Shown: positions 46,355-55,579 of the stretch, piece after piece | Layout of the letters: every line of letters begins with the position of its first letter | Numbering within the stretch: the stretch's first letter is position 1 | NCBI RefSeq assembly: GCF_964204645.1 | Contig: NC_134026.1 | Span: forward strand, 10,878,450 to 10,942,449 | Source: Tubulanus polymorphus | Taxonomy: Eukaryota > Nemertea > Palaeonemertea > Tubulaniformes > Tubulanidae | Direction: 5' to 3' | Length of the DNA stretch: 64,000 bases | The notes under the pieces: generated by a model | Told to the model about the DNA's origin: nothing | Databases searched by the model: none | Seen by the model: the letters and a program-made list of their open reading frames with translations, nothing else | Position numbers and translations under genes: made by a program

Positions 46355-46463
46355 TGTGACGTTTCCTGACCGATTATCAATGAACTACAATGCCATTCAT
46401 TGTACTCAAAACGGAAGTGAATTTATTCAGTCAAACTAATTACCGAAAGCTACATACATCACA
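46355..46463 (-). repeat. 5' LTR of the gypsy element
   Basis: Identical to 41172-41280. On the minus strand it is followed directly by the candidate primer-binding site TTGGCGACGAGG. Confidence 0.95.
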
Positions 46464-46630
46464 CAACCATCCTTCCGCGCTACACTTTTTATTTCATGAT
46501 GACTTTAAAGCAATCCACAGTACCATTGTTTCTATCAAAACCCTTTCCCATCTCAATTTATTTTCAAAATGTTGAAATGTTTGTTATTTGATTTTAGGCA
46601 ATTTCTGAGTTTTTAGAACATCCATAGAAT

Positions 46631-47322
46631 CTATGCGGAGAAAGAGAATGTTATATTGCCATCAGAGTTTAACATTTCGTTTAAAAGCTGTTAGTAGTCG
46701 AATCTGATAGATGATTTTTATGTCACGAAACTAAGTGGAAAATATGTTAAAATAATAATCAGCAGGAATACAATAGGGTTTCTGCAAATCTTTCCAAACT
46801 ACACGGTATAATAAAATTAAGGTTTCTGTTGCCTCCGCAGAAACCCTAATTATACTATACCGTGTAGTTTGGAAAAAGTTCTATATTGGTGAGACAGGCC
46901 GTAATCTTAACCAAAGTTTGATAGAAGATAAATGAGATATTAAAAACCTCAAACCAGAACGGGCGCGCAGTTGCAAACCACGATTTTCAAACATCGCATA
47001 ATTTTGACTTTGCAAACGCGAAATTAATTTCTCTGCGATTTGATTAAACTCCAATCTATCCTTCGTTTGTTCTGTGTTGGTGTGTTCTCCACCAATGTTG
47101 TGTTAATTAAATCTCCTCTTATGTTTTTGTCCTATACCAGTGTTGTACTGTCTGATCGTTCGTGTCGTCACCTTCCGTAGCTTGCACCTTGATGACTTGA
47201 CTATTTTTCAGGTTCGTGATGTTCAATTGACGCTTGACAAATTGACGAAATTTATTAATCTTTTAGGTGAAGATTGCTTGTCGAATTTTTATAAGTTACA
47301 AGGAAAAATATATTTTGTAGTG

Positions 47323-47354
<32 letters not shown>

Positions 47355-47581
47355 TGCACACGCACTTTAGGTGTTGACAGCACAATATAGGCGCGCGTCT
47401 TCTTCATGATGAAAATTCATGATGAAAATTCATTTTTTGATGAATTGACCTTTGGATGACCACGTTTTTAGGGTCCCTAACAGGACTTCTGAGTCCAATC
47501 ATTTAATTATAAAGATACTCCAAAAGCACCGTTTACAATCTATCAGAAAATATATAGTTTTGTGGGGTTTCCTTTACAAAA
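46631..47581. other. Spacer of the inverted duplication; long hairpin at 46791-46875
   Basis: A perfect 20-bp inverted pair (TTTCCAAACTACACGGTATA at 46791-46810, mirrored at 46856-46875) encloses a second foldback (AAGGTTTCTG...CAGAAACCCT). The whole 85 bp can fold as one hairpin. A (GT/GC)n microsatellite lies at 47318-47362. No gene is seen. Confidence 0.6.
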
Positions 47582-48747
47582 TGAGTATAGGATGGACTTC
47601 TAAAATCTCAGAAATTGCCTAAAATTAGAGTGTAATAAGTGTAGCGCGGGAGGATGGTTGAACATTGTTTTTTGTGATTTGAAAAATGAGTAAAAATTAA
47701 TTCTGGTGAAATCGCAAAATGTTGCTCCGAAAAATGACAAACAATGTATCTTAATTTAGCCTTATTCCGGGTTTTCGACTTGGAAGAAACTGGTTTTATA
47801 TTTAAAGGGTTTTCAATAAAAAATATAATTTTTGAGTTGCATTTTGATTTAAGAAATTCGAGAAAATATTATATATTTATTGATTATAGATGGCCACCAA
47901 TTCGGCGAATCGATAGTCGTGTGTTACGTTTAGATTAAAGTTTGATTGATCATAATCATAATTTGTTGTCTTCATAGTTTTGAACAACGTAATCAGTAAA
48001 TCATCATAGTTCATAATGCTGATCATAGATATATTGAATCAAGTATCGTTATTAATACGGTTCCGTCACAATACCATCATTTTCCCTGTTTTAATGTGAA
48101 AATTGTGAGGCCATAAACTGAAGAACGATGAGGACAGTTCTTTAACGAAACATTAAACTACTGAAATTGTAACGTTGCATTAGTCTACTGTTATCTTAAA
48201 TTCTGAAAGAGGACTTAATATGAAAAATAGTTTGCTACTTGACCAGCGACAAAAAGCAAGGAAACACAACAACAAAAAATTCTTTGTCTATTCTAGCGAC
48301 ATGATTTATTATATATTGTAGTTGATTAATTTCTGATCTCATCGTTTTGCATATTTTTCTTGTTTTGATATATTGCCGATCACGTGTGTGATACAAAACA
48401 ACATAACTGTTTCGTCTGTATAGGGCTCTTATCACTTAATTTACCTATTTCTCGACAACACCGTTAGTTCTTCGTTTAATCATACAGTCGGACGCACCGA
48501 CATTTATGTCATTTCTGAAGTTGCTGCTGCACAAGAGAATGAAACCGTTAACGACGTGGTTTGCATTTTTCAGGACTACAGAAATTGAATTGCTAGTTAA
48601 AATGAAAACTCCATACAACCCATCGCAATGAGAAAGGTAATACATGGTTGTCTTAGCATGGTGTCCATATTCTAACAACAGAAGTTGCGTAAGACAATTC
48701 AAAAATGACAAAATCAAAAATGCGGCACTTGTCGAAACGACTAAGAC
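47582..48747 (-). repeat. Right arm of the inverted duplication
   Basis: It mirrors 40074-46630 (minus the gypsy element). It holds the 3' end of the intact GPCR gene and about 860 bp downstream of its stop. A 64-codon frame at 47744-47938 is also intact in the left arm with about three amino-acid changes. The arm begins in TM6 of the receptor. Confidence 0.85.
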
Positions 48748-49446
48748 AGTAATCTTTTTGGCAGCTGCTTTTCTCTTGTCAGTTCCTTGACCATCCATAT
48801 CCGCAGAGCTTTTCACACCAGTAATTATCTTTCCATTGGAAATGACAATAGTAATGAATGGGATATAGAGAGATAAGGCGTTATTAACGTAGTAAAACAT
48901 ACTCACTCCAATATCGCTATTTACTTTGCAATTTGTCCACGTACTCATGAATGCTTTCGGTTCATGGAAAGCCGACCAAACTATGTGAAAGAGAATAAAA
49001 AGACCACTGGTAATAGCGATGGATTTCTGTGCCCTACCCACAGTACATACTCTTGCTGCTTGAAGGGGCTTCGAAACTGCTATGGCGCGGTCAACTGTCA
49101 TCAAAACCAGTATCCATATGGCTATTTGACTTGGACAGTGCGTGTGAAAAACCTTCACAATGCACATCGCCTGGTTGAATTGTACGTGAAAGTAGTCCAT
49201 CAAATACGGCACCTCAATAGATATTATTGCGTAGAGGTCGGCGATACTCAACGCTAGCAAGTAGAAATGTCCGCTGCTGAAGGATGCTTTCTTGTAAGTT
49301 CCTAACGCTACGATTGCGAAACTCAATAGACTTATCAACGGAAATACATAAGCCGAATACAAGTTGAACTTGACAGTAATCTGAGGTATCCAGCTATATA
49401 GTTGCATAAAACACAAGCTAGGGCTCGAATAGTTCAATGTTGCCAT
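48445..49446 (-). CDS. Rhodopsin-family (class A) G-protein-coupled receptor
   Basis: 333 residues, seven hydrophobic segments, plasma membrane. The frame is open 12 codons further up, but that part has no ATG and reads through TTGTCTTTTTTTCAG, a strong splice acceptor. So the coding start is MATLNYSS at 49446 with a 5' UTR intron. Landmarks in this numbering: TM2 LALSIAD (D70); C95 at the top of TM3 and C173 in the second extracellular loop (disulfide); TVDRAIAV at the end of TM3 (DR kept, Tyr replaced by Ala); TM6 about 232-256; TM7 with NHVVNGFI in place of NPxxY. The C-tail is short and basic. This pattern suits a divergent invertebrate peptide-receptor-like GPCR. The ligand is unknown. 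Its TM6-to-end part is duplicated in inverted orientation at 40074. Confidence 0.85.
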   Translation of the reverse strand: MATLNYSSPSLCFMQLYSWIPQITVKFNLYSAYVFPLISLLSFAIVALGTYKKASFSSGHFYLLALSIADLYAIISIEVPYLMDYFHVQFNQAMCIVKVFHTHCPSQIAIWILVLMTVDRAIAVSKPLQAARVCTVGRAQKSIAITSGLFILFHIVWSAFHEPKAFMSTWTNCKVNSDIGVSMFYYVNNALSLYIPFITIVISNGKIITGVKSSADMDGQGTDKRKAAAKKITVLVVSTSAAFLILSFLNCLTQLLLLEYGHHAKTTMYYLSHCDGLYGVFILTSNSISVVLKNANHVVNGFILLCSSNFRNDINVGASDCMIKRRTNGVVEK

Positions 49447-49482
49447 CTTCTGTCTCGTAAAAACTGAAAAAAAGACAACCAC

Positions 49483-52289
49483 AAAAATGAAGTCCTCTCC
49501 AAACAGCGATTACGGTCTTTCGCACCATATCATGCATTTTCGAAATAAAAGGAGTTATAGAAAATTAGATATTGCATTGTCGAGATTCAAACCTGATGCC
49601 GTGACTGGAGCTACTAACGTATAATTTGATCCTGAAAATAACCTGGTTATAAGGGGTTGCCGGAGTTGCCTACGGACGGAGCGGGGCGTTCCTATTGAAG
49701 AATTAAAGTGAACTGCACATGGTTCGGTGGTGCCATCCTGAATCAATGTCGAATTATACCAGCTTAACTTCCGCTGCTGCGAACATAATTATGGTTAATG
49801 GAAATACTTGTAAATCTTTTATTTCATATTATAGATACATGTATAAATAGGAATAAATGGCATACTTGTCAGGTAAAGTGATTTCCGCCTGCAAGCACAA
49901 ATGTCGATAAATGAAAATGAAATGAACAACTAAGATTTGGTTTGATGCGGCATTTGTTGAGAGATTCGAACTAGATGTAGTTGTGAAAACTCTGTCGATG
50001 GGCGTTGTGACTAGGTTGTAATGTAACTTGTTAAAGTATCGAAGAAATATTTTTAAATCGAAAAGTATTATTTGATTTGAGTAATCGAAAGTAAGCTAAA
50101 ATAGGAAAATTAATTTATTACCGCGACGACAAGAAACGTACGGGTATTCTTCAGAACGGCAAATATGATAAACATGGAAGTTCGTTCACTCATCCGGTAA
50201 TTTTTTACAATTTATTAAACCAGCCAACAATATCAGGTGCCAAATCCACCGCTGGTAAATTAAGTTATCTTGGGTTATAGAGAATTTTGAATTGTTTAAA
50301 GATTAAGAATTTGTACCTGTATCTTATTTTTCGGCGGGCCCTCGCTATGTAAACCGTTTATAAGTCAAATCGGCCAAAGTCGGATAATCGCTTACATGAA
50401 TATTGTCCCGATTTTCCGTCACTTTTCAAAGAAATGTATATTCCAAAGTCGGATTTCATAATTTGGAAACTCGCCTATCTCTAAACTCTTTTTTTGGTCC
50501 CAAAATAAAGAATCAGTTAAACCTGGAGGGTTATTTTCTTCTCATTGCAGTTTGATTTCTTCCCTGTTCATGGCTTGATATCGACGATACAAATCAACAA
50601 ACGCTGATCTCGTTATGGGTAATGTATAATAGGATAGTAAACCCGAAATATTCTAGTGTTTTAGAAATCATTTCTGGTAGATGTTGACTTAATTTTTCCG
50701 TTTACCGAATTAATTCTCAAGTCGCAGTTTTCGTAAAACGGCTGGAAATCCGACTTAGTCATAGTCGAAGGATTTTTCTTGGTCCCAAAAATCCAGCTGA
50801 CCCAAGGTTTTCTGTATATTATTTGAAGAACTTCACTGAAATATTCCATTGCTACGAATAGCCGCGTTCACAATTTAGAACGGCCCAAGCGTTCACACTA
50901 GTGAAAAGTCCGTTCCTAATTATCCCGTTCCATTTTAGACCGGACCAATTTGTACCGACCTAAAAGATCTTCTAGGTCCGTTCTAAATCTTGGAATCATT
51001 TTTGAATCATGTTAAAAAAAATCATAGAAGAGTTTCAACCCGTCGCCCATTTCATTCCTAATTCCAACCAAGAATGTGCTCAGAATGTATCTAAATGAAT
51101 CTAATTTTTAAGATATTCTTGGGGAGCGCCCCCATATACCCGGGCTTCGAGCCCATGACACTCGTTATGACGGCTATGCCGTCATCATGCGCAAAGAAAT
51201 ATGTGTTAGTAGTTACCCTAAATCCAATGCGCACCCTCCCATTTTCAAATACCTGGATTCGCCCCTGAACTTATATATATTTTATACAACTCGCGCTGAA
51301 ATTGAAGTTCAGATACGAAATGATCACCATATTACTAGGAAAAGCCACTATTTATTAAACAATTTGCCAAGCCGGTGAGTTTGTGTAGCTACTGAAACAA
51401 ACATCATGACAAAACTTTGTTTTTAAGACAGAATCTATTAAGAGGGTTTATCACTCAAAATAAAGCAAAGTCGAAGTTCCGTTATAGCTAAAGGCGTTAG
51501 TTGAATACTCGATACTTGTTTGTTTATTTTCGAAATCTTCTATTTGGTCGTAATGGTATCCTACTCTTCCAATTCTTAAGATATCAATTCCCGTATCAAC
51601 AAAATGCATTTTCTCACCTTAACTGTAGATCTCTTCAAGTTCCTGCCGTGGTAGATTCCTCCTGGGTCGCTACTCGGTATTTACGTTGGATACGTAGCTC
51701 GGAATTATCAAAGACGACGACTGACTTGCCAAAAGTTTCATCCACAAACCAATCAAAACACATTATTCGCCTTGCATTGTATTGATGTATTGTATTTCTG
51801 TGAGTGGCCAATTCAAACTGCTGTTTACAAAATCGATTTTCCGTCAATCGCGCCATGGAAATGGATTATATCGGGATGGTTGTGAATGTATGATGTAACT
51901 AGACATCTTTCAAAAGATTTTTAGAGGAGCCGTGTTAACCTGATGTAGAATAAATGAGAAGAGAGTATAGTATTATGCAGGTTAACTTGTTTATTTGAAG
52001 CAGGAACTTGTGTTACTAATTTATTGTTTATGACGTTTTCATTACAAGGCATGGAAACTCGACGAACTGTTTGAATTATTGATATGTATAAAACTAAAAG
52101 ATTTTAATTTTAATGTTAATCTCAGGTGGATCTTAGATGGATCTTAGTGATCTTAGGTGGATACGTGGTCCAGATCAGCCGCACGCATCCGCACACCCCA
52201 TGCGTTTCAAGTTATAATTGTATTACCACTATTATCATATTAGATGTCAAAGTATTTTTTTTCATTCTCCACAAAAACAAACCTTTAAC
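49483..52289. other. Unassigned; possible decayed DNA transposons
   Basis: No gene is supported. Around 50360-50780, pieces such as AAGTCGGAT and TTTTTGGTCCCAAAA recur in inverted orientation, which suggests an old DNA element. 50870-51000 has several copies of a short TCCGTTC or GAACGG unit on both strands. The promoter of the GPCR would lie near 49500 or further right. Confidence 0.35.
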
Positions 52290-52600
52290 GCGCAAAAACT
52301 TAGAATTACTCATTTTTGCGCCCGCGCAAAAACGAAAATTTGTTTTTGCGTGGTCGTGAAATTCAAATTTATTACGGGCGCAAAAACGAAATAATCTGTT
52401 TTGCGCGTTAAAAACAAACGTTTTTGCGCGGGCGCTAAAATAAATGAATAGCGAGCAAAACGAAAAAAAATTACGTTAATGCACGTTAAAAGTTTGTTTT
52501 TAAGCGTTATCTCAAAACAACCAACATATAGATCAGATGTATTCCTGGACCGTACCCAGGTAAGATTTGTTTTTGCACGTTGTTCCGAATCAGCCAATGA
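52290..52600. repeat. Palindrome-rich repeat with GCGC cores, copy 1
   Basis: Built from repeated TTTTTGCGC/GCGCAAAAA units in both orientations. Its right end CCGAATCAGCCA matches the terminal repeat of the MITE at 62583-62885. A 95-codon minus-strand frame across it (52597-52310) is open only because of the repeat composition. Confidence 0.55.
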
Positions 52601-53139
52601 ACATTTTTCAACAGCAATTTCCTATCATTGATTGTCCCGCACTCTGTTTCCTTTTTTTTCCTCGGTGGCCCTTAAACTTATTTTCGGGTGGGGGGGATGG
52701 ATGCTCAAAACCTTCGCGTTGCTCCTGCGGTGCTTGAAAAGACCTCACCTAAGCTATTTTCGCACTCCTCCACTCCACTGTCCGTGGAGTGGAGTAAACG
52801 TAAAAGTTTAAAAAGTTAATTGAAAGGATGGCTCCGAGAATATTCATTGTTCTCAGTGGATGTAACCTGCAAACACATCGCAACTTGATCGTCGATCACA
52901 AGCGTTTGCACCAATCTTTTTTTATCGGCAGAGTTATTCATTGAAGGAGGTAGCAGTTTAACATGAGTAGTTTTTGAGCATTCATTCCATTCAGACGTTT
53001 GTTTAAAACATAACTTAGTTTTACATGTATTTTGAGTTTCTGTAATCTTCTTTCTGGCGAACATGCAGGCGCAGACACCCCTTTATCGCTGCTTTGCAGT
53101 GATATTTCTTTTCATTCTAATAGAATTTCAGTCATTAAT

Positions 53140-53335
53140 AAACATGGTTAACTTGGCTAAAAACAGGCTGGACGGAAAATTCGACCTACCATCCAACTAT
53201 GTACTTACTACGGTTACCGATATCAAGTTAAAACCCCCCGTTTCGTTTCCGGCAGGTGTGGTGGGTTTCTAAGGGAAACCAAATAGGCATCAAACCAATC
53301 AATCAAGAGGGACAATAACCCATATTTCAAGGTCA
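53140..53335 (+). mobile_element. 3' end of a diverged Tx1/L1-like element
   Basis: TATGTACTT, AAAACCCCCCGTTTCG and CCGGCAGGTGTGGTGGGT, then GGGACAATAACCCATATTT follow the same order as the 3' UTR of the elements ending at 31442 and 32440. It is older or from another subfamily. No coding part. Confidence 0.65.
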
Positions 53336-53687
53336 ATAACTTAGATGAATATAGATACGGTCGTAACTTCATTCCGCTTTAGAAAAAATTCCTTTCGGTA
53401 GTAGGCCTGTATATTGCTGATTTTCACCATCGACGCATTGTTGAAGGTCTCATCACAAATTTCTCATATTTAGCATCTGATATCTCGTAGCCTTTTTGGC
53501 ATTTTCCTCGCGTTAGAAAATCTGTGGTACTGATTATTTCTATTGCTTGTTCGATTGTTAATGGTCATCTCCAAGAAGATTAATTATCACATTACATTAG
53601 GTTTCAAAGTTAGGTTGCACTAATAATGGTTAATATATGGTTCAAGACAACTAATTGCGTTTGCATGACACTTTTTTTCTTTTATAG

Positions 53688-53807
53688 AAATCAGCTGCAG
53701 CTCTCCAATACACTATTTCTTTCATCGTTAATGCCAATTCATACTTAGTGGTCGATATCGGCAGCACCGGTTACATCAGAAGACGACCATCAACTGCAAA
53801 GTATTGA
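53688..53807 (+). CDS. Candidate terminal exon, unknown gene
   Basis: A strong acceptor (CTTTTTTTCTTTTATAG) is followed by 39 open codons: KSAAALQYTISFIVNANSYL, then VVDIGSTGYIRRRPSTAKY and TGA. The other two frames stop earlier. No partner exon was found nearby, so this rests on the acceptor and composition alone. Confidence 0.3.
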   Translation, partial: KSAAALQYTISFIVNANSYLVVDIGSTGYIRRRPSTAKY

Positions 53808-54239
53808 CTGGGTAATTATAGTTCGAAACCTTAATAATTACACTTCATTGCTCATGGTTTGGAAAAGCTACGATGATAGCCTTTTTATTACCATTGATTC
53901 ATAACTATTGATAAAACTCACGACTATAAACACTCCTTGCTTTCATGGACCGCTTTCTATCTAAACAAATACCGAACATTGCGTAGTTGTGGCTTCGTGT
54001 AGTGCCGCTGGTTTTGTGATTTCCCAAAGAATAACTAGCAATGATACTAATGTAAATTTCTATAGTTGTAAAATCGCAAATGTACAAGGATTTCGTCTAG
54101 TTGTCGAATTCCTAGTTGTACAAACCTGATCAATACTTATGATAAAATGGGAAAATTTGTCGCGTGTCGTTTTGTCAATCCATAGTTTGATCGCATAATT
54201 TCTGCCTTTTTACGCATTAATTATTGTTTTGTCTTGGCT

Positions 54240-54845
54240 GACAAATCACATCATCGAGTTAAAATGAATTTTTTTTCATTCTGTAGCACTGATAAACATT
54301 ATTTTGTAAATTTTCCCGTAGGGGACCAAATCAACCACCATTCGAGTCAGCAGGATGTAAATATAAATCACCCGGTAAACATCCCTCTAGTAAAAATCTC
54401 ACTAGGTAAAAATCCCACAGTTAAAATCCCCTAGTAGATAACACCCCCTCAGTCATACGATAAAGCGTATACTCAGTTTCGTTGAAACCAGTCTTTGATA
54501 GTTAATAAAAAACGGGAAAGTGTCTGCAGCGCCACCCAGGGTTAGAAACATGTACTAGATATGTGGATAAACCCCCATGTTCATATTAGATCTACTTCTA
54601 CAGTCGAAACTTTTAAATCAAACCTCAAAACACATCTTTTTAAACCAACCCTATATGTCTTAATGTTTGTTTTAACAAATCGACAATTCTAGTAATCTCA
54701 ATGTTTTTGCATTTCACCGAGAATTGTATTCTTGTATTCTTAATTCTTAATTTTCTTATCTTATGCAAAGTGCATCGATTACTATGTAGATAATGCGCTA
54801 TATCAAGAATTAAATTATCATCATTATTGTGATCATTATTATAAT
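54240..54845 (+). repeat. MITE fragment and a CR1/L2-type 3' end
   Basis: 54375-54440 repeats the GTAAAAATC units of the element at 7836. From about 54585, SRTFK-type residues (STVETFKSNLKTHLFKPTL) are the usual last residues of CR1/L2/RTE reverse transcriptases. They are followed by TAATGCGCTATAT and a (TCATTAT)n-like tail at about 54820-54845. So a heavily 5'-truncated non-LTR copy. Confidence 0.65.
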
Positions 54846-55579
54846 GGTGAAAAGCGCTTCAGTCAAAAAATAAAAAATAACGATCAAGATACGGTGCTGT
54901 CCTTACGATCCAAAGTGGGACTTATTTGAACTGAATACGACATGTTGCACATGTTTGTACCTATATACCACGTTTTATGATTTATGTATTTAATAAAACC
55001 TATTGGATTTTACTGATCGAAAACCGATGCTGTGTTTTTAAAGATTTATGCCTGCTAGTCGTGACAGTAGGAACTTTCTTTAGGGTATTGGTTGCCTTTT
55101 GATATATAAAGTATACGTGTCAATTTTCAACGAAATCCATTTATCCAATTAGTAAATGAAATTTGTTATGTAACGCTTTGTGGGTGGCACTACTGGAGAA
55201 CCATAACGATTGCCCAACATTCTTAAATTGGAAAAGTACTGTGACGGTAAAAGAGAAATTAAGTACCACCGGGCCCAGTAGGACCAACTGAATACATCTT
55301 ACTTTTGAGCTCAAAATGCTATTTATTCTTCGATGAGAATCGTTGTTGGTTGATTCTGTCTTCGGAAGTTGCAGGACTGTGATGATAGTTAGCTTCAGGT
55401 CGTACTTTAAGTGCTGAACGCATATGCCTATATGTTAATGTTTTGTATTAACTGACTTAGTTATTTTCTACAGACCGGTTATCGTAGAAATATCATTTCG
55501 CATGAGCGAGCACGACTCTCCGAGTACGTACAAGAGCAAAGAACCGTATAGTGTATTATTATAACGCTACACCAGCGAC

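Larger units (their letters stand above)
41172..46463 (-). mobile_element. Ty3/gypsy LTR retrotransposon with 109-bp LTRs
   Basis: The two LTRs (41172-41280, 46355-46463) are identical over 109 bp, begin TGTGA and end TCACA. A 5-bp duplication CAACC flanks the element (41167-41171, 46464-46468). Next to the 5' LTR (right side) is a candidate primer-binding site reading TTGGCGACGAGG. Next to the 3' LTR is a purine tract GTGTGGAGAAG. Domain order on the minus strand is gag with two zinc knuckles, protease, reverse transcriptase, RNase H, integrase, so Ty3/gypsy (Metaviridae) and not copia. No envelope-like ORF is visible. Several frameshifts, a stop and a nested DNA element in the integrase gene make it defective. 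Confidence 0.93.
40074..46630 (+). repeat. Left arm of the inverted duplication
   Basis: 40074-41171 plus 46464 to about 46630, split by the Ty3/gypsy element, mirrors the right arm at about 47582-48747. Similarity includes the GPCR tail, its 3' flank and a conserved 64-codon open frame (40887-41081, minus strand here). About 100 bases near 46490-46590 are present only in this arm. Confidence 0.85.

Noticed and set aside
47318-47362. Regular GT/GC repeat as a functional array
   Set aside because: A simple microsatellite; no spacers or units as in CRISPR or satellite arrays.
52310-52597. 95-codon minus-strand frame
   Set aside because: It runs across a palindromic repeat; the absence of stops follows from GCGCAAAAA units, and the product is compositionally repetitive.
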